This document shows, in pieces, positions 38,744-50,700 of a stretch of DNA of 64,000 nt. The notes beneath the pieces were generated by a model. The model was not told where the DNA came from. It made no database searches and was given only the letters and a program-made list of their open reading frames with translations. The stretch is from Chaetorhynchus papuensis. Taxonomy: Eukaryota > Chordata > Aves > Passeriformes > Rhipiduridae. Positions within the stretch are counted from its first letter, which is position 1; the number at the start of each line of letters is the position of its first letter. Position numbers and translations under genes: made by a program. Location: positions 38,015-102,014 of the forward strand of contig VWYX01001363.1 of NCBI GenBank assembly GCA_013396525.1, read 5' to 3'.

Positions 38744-41700
38744 GCAAGTATCATATATGATTTGTATCATAGTGATTTTTACAGGAAAACATATGTATTC
38801 TACAAAAGCAATCCTGGAAGTGAGTGTGAAAATGAACTAGTGTAATTAATACTTTAATTACTGATATGAATGTTACAGTTAATGACGTGACTATAATACA
38901 TATAGATGATTTGAAGCTAATTAGAGATTATATGGTAAGTTGCATGACAGGGTTTAATGTATCTTCAAAATAATAATAAAAAAAAGATATTCTGTACAAC
39001 AGTACAGACAATTGCAAGAAATTTTGCTTGGGAACAAGTGGTTAATGACATGTGTTCTGAAGAGGGAACACGTATTACTGAAATTCTAGGAAAAAGATTG
39101 GTGGTTGTAGTGAACCCCAAGCTGAAAATGAGTACAATGTTGTAGTGAAGGTGGAGAACTGGAGGGGATGACAAAATTTGCTAGCCCTTCAAAAGATTAA
39201 GTTCTTTCATTACGTATCGGGTAAATATTTGTTGAATATATTATCCTTAGGGCCACAGGTTGGATTATACAGACATATGAAATAATTTAGGTTGGAAGGG
39301 ACCTTTGGTGATTCCCTGTTTACTCTTCTGATGGAGGCAGGGCTACCTCTGGAGTTGGATCAGGTTGCTCATGGTATTGTGCAGTTGAATTTTCAGTGTC
39401 TCAAAGGCTGCAGTCTACCAGCATTCCTTGAAATAAGCCACGTCACTGTGATTGTTTTTCCTTCTATCCAGTTGGAATTTCCTATGTTGTCTCTTGTGAC
39501 TGCTTACTTTTTTTCCTTTTGCTCTGCTAGTTCTCATAGTTCACGGCAGAATTCAGCCATCCTGGTATTCATGGAAGGGAAACACAGTAGGCTCCAAGCA
39601 GTCCTGGAAATTTCTGATTGTGCTGGGGACACTTTCTCAATAGATGTTGAACAGGCCAAGTAGATTATGCATTTTGCTACTGATGGACAAGAACTGATCA
39701 AAGATGTGGCAATTGGTGTCAGTCTTAGCTACTCTCTCTGTGGGATGGCAGAGCAGAACTGAGACTTCCTTGTAGTCTGAAGATAAGCAAAATGCATTTA
39801 GGTAGGCAAGTTTGATAGCTAATTGTGACCGTGTTACAGCAGTTAAAAGTGAAAATGTTACCAGCACGTAGTTAAAATACAGTGCATAAATACATCTATC
39901 ATAAATATTTAAGTGTATAGGTATTATTTTGCCATTCATAACTCACTTGAACTTCCCAGGGATTTTGAGAAATCTGGGAACACTGAAATAAAAATGAATG
40001 CATGGCCAAGAATATATTAAGGCTATCCTGAACAAAATTTGGAAGAAAGACGAGTAAGATGCCATGTCTTCATAAAGGCTGCATCCAAAGAAAAATGCAT
40101 CTTGTTGGATGATCCAAAGATGGCCAGGTTATCTGAAAAAAACCATGTTGTTGAAGGGTGCCCCAAATGGATATTTTATGAAATTTGGTAAGAGAGGAAC
40201 CTTCAAACTGATTAACCTTATGTAAGGAGCCTATTACTCAATAATGTGATGAATCATCAAATCTGGCAATAGTTAACAGCAGAGATGGAGCCACCTGTAG
40301 AGTGAATGTAAATATGTAACTGTAAACTGAGTTACACAAATTACCCTTAACTTCAGATCTGTGTATACAGAAATGGTAATTTTGTATCCTGTGCTGAGCT
40401 GCTCCTTATGTAAATAGTCTTGTGTTTTTCTGGTACTGGGACTTCTTTTGACTCCAAGAAATCTGAATCAGGGCTTAAATGGGAAGAAGTCTTTAAAACA
40501 TTTAGGATTAGTTTTCTGAAGGTTTAGTTCTCTAACCAGTTTTTATTTCAAAATCACAGGAACGCCAGTGGCAGTACAGGGAAAGTAGTGGGAGACAGAG
40601 GAGTGTGGGACTGCAGTATTGCTTGACCTGCACTGCATATTTATGCACAGTTTTGTTTATGCTGCTGTAGAAGCTAGACTTATATTTTAAGAACTATACT
40701 TAAAAAGCACTTTTATAAAGGCAACAGGTCTCATAGACTCATTTTGCAGGCAAGGAATTCATATGGAGTGGTGGCTTGTTTGAGTTTGGACAGATGCAGC
40801 ATGTTGCAGGCGTGCTTTGCCATCAGTATTTGTTCAAATATTTTTGATGAGATCTTGTCTTGTTCTTTTGGAAGTGTTGCTGGTATTATTACTTATTCAT
40901 AGTTTTTTTTAGAGGATGTCCTAACCAAAAGATGATAATGGTCTCCTTTTATGTTTGGGCACTCAAAATCTACTTACTTAAAACATAATCAGGTACAAGA
41001 GGGGAAATTAAAAGGAAGCTTGAATATCATTACTAAATACATGTGTTTTAATATATCTTGTATTTTCCTTTGGAAAGCAAATTGTGGAGGAAAAATGTGG
41101 AAGAAGTAGAGGTTGTCAAAGCTTAAAAATGTATCATGATTTCAGATGAAAAAATATGACTCATGTGTGGAATTATGGTTTTAGTTTTCTGCATTCAAGC
41201 TTTCATCATTTTCTGGGCTGCAGTACCCTTTTATGACCCATGAAGCATTACTAAGACTGGGCTTTGCAAATATGAGGGAGTTAATTTTGCACCTTTTGTT
41301 TGAAACTAAGTAAAAGTCCGTGGCTAGTGCCTTTAGAATGTTGGATGCTTGCATCCCACTAACTTTTAAATGACTGACGTATATGTCTCAGAATACTGAA
41401 ATCCAGAAATATCTCTCCCTTTCAGTTTAGCAAACTTAAGTGTTGAGTTAGCAAGTACCATAAAGGTTCTTTATGGAAAGGAACAGGGAAGAATTATTTC
41501 CGAATGGCTGAAAATACTCAGCCTTGTTTTAGTTTGCAAGTGGAGGGAGCAAGAATCACACTGAAGCAAGGGAGGAATTAGAGAGAAGGCATAGCCAGCA
41601 GGTAAGTATAGTTGAGAGTCCATTCTTGTGGTCTTTTCAAGACACCATCTGCCTGAAATAGAACTTGAAATATTGGCAGTTAGGCTGCTGTTGGTTTTTA

Positions 41701-44700
41701 TAGTGGCTTCCTCAGATGGGCATGGAAGAGGGAGAACAGATTTATGTTCAGGAGCACAGAGGAGCTTACAAGTGATTTGGAGGTAAAATCTTCTTTGGTC
41801 ATGTGGTATTTCTTAATTTTTGAATATTTACCTGAAACCTTTGAGTTCATCTGCAAAGCTGTTTAAATAGGGGAAGTATAAGAGTAGGTTTCTTAATTTT
41901 GACAAACTGATGTGTAAAACCACTATTCAACCATGCAGTAATACAGGCAAAGAAATGAAGCTCAGTATGTAGGCTTTGCTATACAGGGACATTTTGAAAT
42001 AGGCGTGAACGGCATTGACTTTCATAACAATATATAACTAAAAAATAAAATCTGTCTGATAATCTCTCAGATGCATCATAAGATGTATCACACTTAGGCA
42101 TTTTTCAATTAAGAGAAGAGTAGGAAGAACAATGAGAAAAGAACCTATGTTATTTCCAGTGTTTATCCCTAAAATAATTGTGCTGTCTCTAAAACCAGTC
42201 CTACCAGTATGTGGGGAAAAGCGTATGTGACACTTGGTTTCAACTATCTGACAAAGTAGCTTTTGAAAATAAAAGCTACCATTTTTGCAATGACTTCTTT
42301 CTGTTCAGCAGAAGTAGAGAAGGAAAAACATTGCCATGCAATGTATTTCATACAGTGTGTAGGCAGTGCATTTTCTGTTTTTCAGCAACAGTGTGCTGTT
42401 ATAGATAAAGCAATGTATTTTATTAGTTTCTAGTGCCAAACTGAAACGGAAAAAGAATTGGTTTGGAACAACTTTCTACACGGAATTAACTGCAGATGGA
42501 GAAATTAAGAAAACAGCAAAATCAAGTAGTTCTTCAAATCCCAAATGGGATGAGCAGCTGACAGTGTAAGTAGATTTTTTGGTTGTTTGATACTATTTAT
42601 TAGACAGACATTGCAGGCAAATATTTACTAAGCTTGGCTGCCTACATAGTTTGCTCTGGCTGTTGATATCTAAATGCAGACATAAGTTGGTATTTATCTC
42701 AAATGATTTTTTTTCTGAATCCTTACAATATTTGGAGAATTTTTTTTCCTACTGAGTGTATTACTTGCATACAGTGGCTGTATGTGGTATAGTCTTGATA
42801 TTTGTTAGCACTGTTTTTAGCACACCTTGTTAGAAAGTTACTAATTGTAACCATGTAATTCTCAAGTTTAAAAAGTCTCAGTTGGATAAGTAATAGTTTT
42901 GAGGAAGGTCACGTCTTCCTTTGAATTTCCCAGTGAAGGGATTCACACACAAAAGCTGCAGTGACCTTGCAACTTACCCTGATATTTGACCATTTTAATC
43001 TTCTTGTGGTTTAGTTTGGTTTAAATGTGCTGGGGGTGTAGATACACCTGAATAGGACTCCGTGAAGAACCGTTCATGTTGCACTTGGTTAGAATGCTTT
43101 ATTCACAAGCAAGATTGTATTGGTTCAGACTTGGGTCTGGAAACAGCATAGCTCCTGTCAAGTGGCATTGAGCCTGGGCCAGTACATTTCACAGCATCTG
43201 ATGTGTCTGTGTGCAGGAGCCAGCTTTGGTAGTAGCAGGAACCATGCTAGATTCCAGTAACTGACAGTGCTGGAGAGTGGGGAGTGGTACATCTTTGGGG
43301 AACTCTGCTTGGGAACACTTACTTACTGCAGACCTGATCTGAAGCAAGTACGGCATTCCTGTGCCTCATTTCTTGGTATTTCAGGTTTAGTGAACTTATT
43401 AGCCTTTTGCAATGTTGCAGAAGAGAATAACGTAGTCTTGGACCTGAGGATGATTTCCAGGATCAAGAATTAGAACAAGTACAGAGCTATCAGTATATTC
43501 ACCGAGACCTGAGTTTCTGTAGAGGAAGCGGGAGGATTTGATTTGGTAGGATTTGGTGGTCTGATAGAAATGGGGTAATTTGCAATGCATAGTAAAGGCA
43601 GACTCATCTCATAATGAGTATTGCTAACTTAGGGTCTTACCCTGATAAATATGTTTAAGGTATTCTGGTCCCCTCTTCCTCTGGCTATTGGAATGGTATT
43701 TGACACTAGGCGAACCCTCTGACTTACCAAATTCCCCTCACTTTCATGGGTCAGGAATATATTTTGTGTGTGTAGGTGTTGGGGATTTTTTCCTTTACTT
43801 TGTTGCTCTTCTACTAAGACCTCCCTTAAAAGGCAGCCTATTCAAAATGCAAAAATATATTTGCTTGTGTTTCAGCAAAAATGGTCCACCTTGTCCAACA
43901 TGTTCAAGTGACTGTAGAGCTAGTCCTGTTGTTGGGAGGGTGGGGGTTGTTTTTATAATTATTGTCATCATTGCTGAGATAAATTTCTGTATATATTAGG
44001 TCAATACTGATGGATATGTGGTCTTTGACTTTTTGCAATAAAGTACTTCTACTCCTATTTTTCACAGCCAAGAGCACCCTTGCAGTACTAGACCCTGTAC
44101 TACAAAACTTACTCTCCAGGACCTAGCATAGCTTGGGCAGGGGAGAGATCAATGCCAAAGCTTGTCATAATATTACTGCAGTTGGGTCCTTTACCTTTCT
44201 GCTTGCCTCCAATTTTTACTTTAGCTTCATCATTTGATTTTTCCCCTCTGTTTTCTGTGAGTATGCCTTATGGTTTTATATATATTTGTGGATTCACGAA
44301 AAATTTATCAACACTTTCATAGCAAGCTGACACCTCTTAAGTGGGTTCTTCCTGCTTGCAAATAGATGCTTCGTCGCTTTTTCCTTTTTAAAAAATATTT
44401 AGTGTTTTTCTTTTTAGTGACAGGCAAATATACTTCCCACCTTTTTCTCCACATTTAGTAATGTAAGCTTTTAGGTAGAACTCTGGAGGAATAGGGGAAA
44501 TATGCCTTTCATAAATAAAGATATGTTTTATATGACTGAGATTTGAGCTTAGTGTAGAGTATTCTGATACTTCTCAAATTCCTTATCCTGTCATAGTAAT
44601 TCACTTTAAGTTTGATCCTAAGTGTAAATATCATAGTATTCACAGCTCTTAGTTAAAAATTTCCTCTTGCAGTACAGAATTTCACTTCAACAGAATCAAG

Positions 44701-47700
44701 AAATACAATGAGAAGGTGAATGAAGTTCAAATACTCCTAATAACAAGAACAAATTCTTTAAAATCTGTATATATCTGTTTTTTAAAATGTATTTTATATG
44801 CAGGAATGTGACTCCACAGACTACGCTGGAATTTAGAGTGTGGAGCCATCACACTTTAAAAGCAGATGCTTTATTAGGAAGAGCCACTGTAGACTTGAAA
44901 CAAGCTTTGGAAGTACACAATAGAAAATGTAAGTTGTCATGAAGGATTTTTTGAATAAAATAGAATTATTATTACTAATCTGTGTATCAAACTGGCAACC
45001 AGACTACTAACTATACATGTAATTACACCTGACTTTCAGTTGATGTGTTTACTTTCCTCTTCTAGAGATGGGCTATTGGGAGCAATTTATATGTAACAAT
45101 GGGATATAATACTTTTGAAACAAACAGTAGAGTATGAGTTGCTGAAAATTAAGTAAAAGCAGAAGTTATTAAATACAATGTTTTGTAGCAAGCTGATAGC
45201 TAATTTGGTAGAAGATCTGTTTTAGATTTGGTAACCAAAAAAAAAATAAAAGTTAAACTTTCAGAAAAGCCGTGTAATTTTTCATATTTTCCTTTTCTGG
45301 AGTCACTAACAGAAAGGCTGGATATTTGTCCCTCATAATTTAGCTGCCCAGAGAGCAATAGAATACACTGATTAATGAAACAATTGTGATTTTCCTTTTA
45401 GTACATTAGAGATTGTTTGTTCTATGTAACTTCTAGTATAAAATATTTTTAATAGGATAGATCTAATTTGCTTTTCAAATTTTTTTTTCTTTAGTACAAC
45501 AAGATGGTGAATCCACACTTTAAATTCCACTCCAGAGTGGCAGTAGAATTCCAGCTAAACCAATCTTAACCTTTCTCACAAGTTATATATACAAACCTGA
45601 GGTGTCTGTTTAGAAAGGTGGGGGGGAAAAATGGTGTTTAGAAAGGTGGGGGAGAGCCAAAAAAAGAAGCTAAATTTTTCTGATTCTTACACAAAATTGA
45701 AATAGAATCCAAAATTAAGTGGTGCTTCTTCAACAGTATTATAATATTTCAACAGTAAGTTTCATAGTTAAGCAGAAAAATTTCTTCTTAAATAAGAAAA
45801 CTGTATCAGAACAACCTGGGTTATAATAATGTTAGCCCAAAAAAAGTAATTATTATTTTAACTATTTCTAACAAAATTGTTAATATTTTATTACTGTAGA
45901 TCCAGGGAGGTAGGACCTAACAGCTTAACAAATTCTTTCAGGGAATGGTTGACTGAGTTTGCTGTACATTGCACCAAAAAAAAATTTATGTGCAATGTTT
46001 CTTATTTGGGCAAGTCAGTAGTTTGACGCTTACTGGATTATCTAAGAATTCACTGGTAGAATAATCTGATTGGTATCTTCATGCATTTAGTTATTGATAC
46101 CTGTTCTAAAATGCAGCAGCACTTGAAAGGCTCTTTGCTGATGAATATGGAATGGGAAGTCCTCGAAATGCAGAAACTTTAGAATTAATGAGGTTACTTT
46201 TTCTGCTAAACACCACCAGTATTAAATTGCTGCCCACACACCTCACAGTTTTCTTGCCAACTCAGTTGAACTACAGCCAACAGTTGGTCTGGTTTAGGAA
46301 GATAACCTGTTAAAATAGCAGAAGTTCAACCAACCACCCTTTACAAAAAATTATGAATGTGCTAATTAAACAATTCAGTGGTAGGCTAGTTTCTTCTTTT
46401 CTCTTCTTTGAGGTAGTACTCTTTTCCAAAATGCAGATTGCTAAATCAGTAATCCTGTAGATTTAGGAGCTTTGTGCTTGCTCCAGTGATGTAAAGTCCT
46501 TTAAAATGCATTGTGGTACAGCAGCATGTATCTGCTGGGAACTGCTGCCCAGCTACGCTGTCAAACCTGCTCTTTAAAGTAATAGCTTGGGTGTATCTGG
46601 CAATAGGTTATGGTAGCCTCCCCTGTTTTCATGTTTATTTTTCACTTATGATAGATCTTAAGAATGAAAAAAATATTGGAATGCTAGTTTAATGCATAGA
46701 AGTGCCCAGTTTAAATTTAACTTGGGATGCTGTCATATGGAGGGAAATATGATGGCATATCTTAAAAAAACTATTATCTTTTAATCTGAGAGCACAAACA
46801 CTAAAAGGTCTTAACCATATTAACCAGATTAATATGAACTCCTAGCTGACTGTGTTTGGATTTATGACATGTAGCTTTAACTGTTGTACTGGTAATAGTT
46901 GATTTAGAGAGAATTACGTATCATCTCCAGCATCTTTTACCTCTGGATTATGTATGTCTCTCTACAAATGTGTGTATTGCTTGTCAGTCAGATTGAATAC
47001 TTTTATTGCACCATCAGTTATCTCAAATTTTCTTTCAGTGAAAGTAGTTTCTGATTTAACTTTTGGTTACCTGAGGCATCTTCTCTTACTGTTTAATCCT
47101 TGGAGCTGCAATCTATGAAAATGCTAGTAAGGATTTACTAAATATAGTTTTAAAATTGAGGGAGGACTCTATGCAGTCTTTGCATTTACTTCTTCCTCAA
47201 AGAGATGTTTTTTTCCATGGTCTTTTAGAATAAGTTTTGGAAGGTGCTATGAGAAATGAATATAAGCTCTGGTTGTAAAAATGAGGTTCCCAGTGACTTA
47301 CAGTATTGGATGTGTGGTTCAGAAGTTGTTTGACTTCTAAGCCATCACATGTTATGTAAGCAGTGCGTAATTTCCAAAGGGCTTAATGGAAATGACAGAC
47401 CTGGGAAATCATTAACAACAAAGTACTGAATCCTCGTGGATTCTTTAGCATACCCATAGAATATACTGTGCAAACAGACAGTTCAGTTTTAAAACAAAGT
47501 GTGCATTTACCCACAGCAGGTGTAAATATACACAGCTCCAGAGTGATTTCTGCACTGATTTGAATAGCTCGCGTGTTCAGTTTTGTAGAACTAAATGCAT
47601 ATATCACATTTGTGTGTTGAAGGTCTCTTTTAATATTATTTAGAATTTAATCTTTCCTTTACCCCTTCTTTCCTTCTCTTCTCTTACCCACCCCAAATCC

Positions 47701-50700
47701 ATTTTTAGTGGAGAAGGTAAAAGAACAGTTGAAGCTCTCTTTGGAAAACAAGAGTGGCATGGTGCAAACAGGTGAACTGACAGTTGTGCTAGATGGTTTG
47801 GTTGTTGAACAAGAATCTCTTACAAATCTCAATTCATCAGCAACCAGTAAGTTAAAATAATTAAGTCAATGATAATATTTGGATTAAGATTTCAAACAGA
47901 TATAATAGAATATTTCTGTTGAATTTGTTTCTTACTGTTCAGTAGAAGTTCAGCAAAATGGCGAGGCTGTACATGAAAGCAGAGATGCTTCAGCAAGAAG
48001 TTCATCCAGGTTGGAATTTTTTTTTGTGTTTTATGCCATATGAAGTATATTAACAAATTTATCAGTTGAAATGTTTGGGTTGTTTGTGTTTCGGTGTGTT
48101 TTTTTCTGTTTTTGTTTTTTTTAATGGTTTTGAAGTTGAGAGATTTCAGCTTCTGAGGTCTAAATTATGTTGCCACAGATTTTAGGAACATTATTTGTTT
48201 GATAATTACATAATTTAGTTCAACTGATTGGAAATCTATTAAGTGCTGCAGAAGGAATTAGAGGAGCAGTGGCTCAGTGTATTTTTACTTACTTATTCCA
48301 TTTATTTCCTTTTGCTGCTTAAGAACTATTTCTGTTAATGTCTACCAGCTTTTGGCAATGCAGCACCTGAACGGAAGGAAAAGGAAAAAAAAAGCGTGAA
48401 TTACTTCCTCCTTGGCCTTTTTAAGGTCATGATAAGGAACTTAAGAGACTTGTATTGAGTTTCACAAATAGTATTTGTAACACTGAGGCCAAGGCCTGTT
48501 TCCTCTTGAAGTGGCAAGAAAAGGACATTGGGACCAATTTAGAGCTTCGTTCTTGTCTTCTCTACCATTATATCCGCCCAAGGACTGGCTGGAGAGAAGT
48601 AGGAATAGATTTTTTGCCCCCCTCATCACTAGTAAGACAAACAGGTCAATTCAGATCAATTTAATGCTACTGGTCTGCCCAGTTACCTTGTGTGAACCCA
48701 TTTCTGTTTAAGTTATTGACACTCACTGGAGTGAAAAAAATCCAGTTGCTATGCATTTGAGTGACAGGGACACATTTGTCCTTGTATGTTTGGCTTGATT
48801 CTTTTTTTGAATATATGGGTGTTTATCTCTCTTCCCTGATGGGTGTTCAAGATGAGGGAGTGAGAAAAAAAAAGTTGCTTCTGCTTTTTTTCCCTTAGAA
48901 AGGTTTGGGACTGCTAAAACTGGTTTGAAACACATCTGCATACCATTTTGAAACAGTAGTAACAATAATTAGTTTTCATTCAGCTATTGTTGCTGGAGAT
49001 AATGTCTCTTACTGGGATCCTGCTCTTGATGTTGATATTTTAATTTACTGCAGTTTTCTACACTACTATCCAGCAGTTTTGATTTACAGTTTTAAAATTA
49101 AGAGATTGAGAAAAGTTTTAAGGTAGCTTCTCTGCATGACTTTCGGAGGCAAATTGAGTTTGTAGTCCAGAGCTGAAAAGGGATAATACTTCAGTTCTCT
49201 GTTTGTACTGCTCCTTTGGAGTTGGATAAGGTAGAATGGAAATTCTGCTTCTTCCTTTCTTACTCCACAAAGTTGGACTTCTAACCTCACATTTTTTGTC
49301 ATCTGTTTAACTTCAATATTTAGCCTCTACTCCTTGAGAAGATAAGGAGTTGGCATTAAGTGTAATTATCAAAATATGTGACTCTGACATCTCATTCTGA
49401 AAGAGATTTAAGTAAAAAACCAGTGTACCACTGTAACTGAACAAAACTTTCCATTCACAAGCCCTTAAACTGCATTTATTTCCATGTGGCCTTGTAAACA
49501 CAGAGCTGCCTCTGTGTATTTGTCCTCACAATGTCCCATCCTGCCCGTGCATAGAGAAGCTCGTCTTATCTTCCTTTTACTGAGGGAGAATTTTGTTGCT
49601 TTCTTATGTTATGAGTATTTTTAGTGATATGACTAACAAAACCAGTTCTTCCTCTTGCTTAATGAGAGAAAAAGCTTTCCTGCTCATAGCTGCACTTTGG
49701 AAGGGTCCCTAAGGCTGTTTTGGAAGATGCAGCAGGTGCATCAGTCTGTTCAATTCAATTCTAATATGTCATTGAGAGTAAAGAGGAAGTGAAAATAAAA
49801 ACTCTTACCTGTTTTAAGTATCTGAAGTCCTCAAAACCGATTCTTGTCTTTTTCTAAACAGTTGAGTGCGAGACCAAGACAATTATCTAGGCCACAAACA
49901 CCATGCTATAAACAGTTGTGAATGTACCACCATTTCTTTATTTGTTTCTATGGCATGGTTTAGTGTAGGATTTAGTTTAGTTGCATAACTGTTTAATACG
50001 TTGCTTGTAGTAACCTAAAATCATCTTTTATTTTTACCAAGATCTCCTTGTGACATTTCTAATGGGATAGACAATCAAGTACCTTCCAACTCTGTGATAC
50101 AGGATACATTCTGTGTAGAAGCTCTTAATGGAGACAGCACACCATCTCCTAATCATGTTGCAGCCAGACCCAAAAATACACCAGTACCAAAACCACTTGA
50201 AGCTCAGCCTGTCAACAGCACTGGTAAGAATGGGAGAGTTATGGGAATGTGTTCCATAAGCCTTTTTTATCTAGTAGTATCTGAAGTTGAGCTGCTTTTT
50301 CTATACAGTCTTTGTTGGATTTCAGAAATACTGAAAGGATGTTTCTAGGCTTGAATTTATAATCTTGTTTCTTCGCTCTTGTAAATTTTTCTGCAGTAGA
50401 CCCATTCCTAAATAGAATGAGTTCACACTTTATCATCAGTTCTTTTCTCTGATGAAGAAAGATCAGAGTGTCCAAAATCTTCCATTTTTCTATCCCAGAT
50501 GATGAAACCGTATTCCTGATTGTCTGGAGGAAAAATCAGATTTCTTTCACAATTAATTTGAGTAACTATGGTTAAGTTTTTCCTGACATTATATAAATCT
50601 GATTTAGGCAGGGAACTGCTGTGCTCTGAGTAGAGATGTGTTGCAGACTCTCCATGCCTTCAATTTCTTCAGAAATTCTATTTAAAACCAGGTAGTGGCA

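Noticed and set aside
38737..38753. GT donors at 38737 and 38748 as the normal end of exon 2
   Set aside because: Both bring stop codons into frame within the first codons of exon 3; only the GC donor preserves the protein.
39292..39663. A 123-codon open frame in intron 2
   Set aside because: It mostly translates the reverse side of a CR1 fragment, not a gene.
45482..45530. Possible extra exon after TTTCTTTAG in intron 4
   Set aside because: Exons 4 and 5 already join in frame through the known C2 sequence; the open stretch ends at a TAA after about ten codons and no WWP1 counterpart is known.
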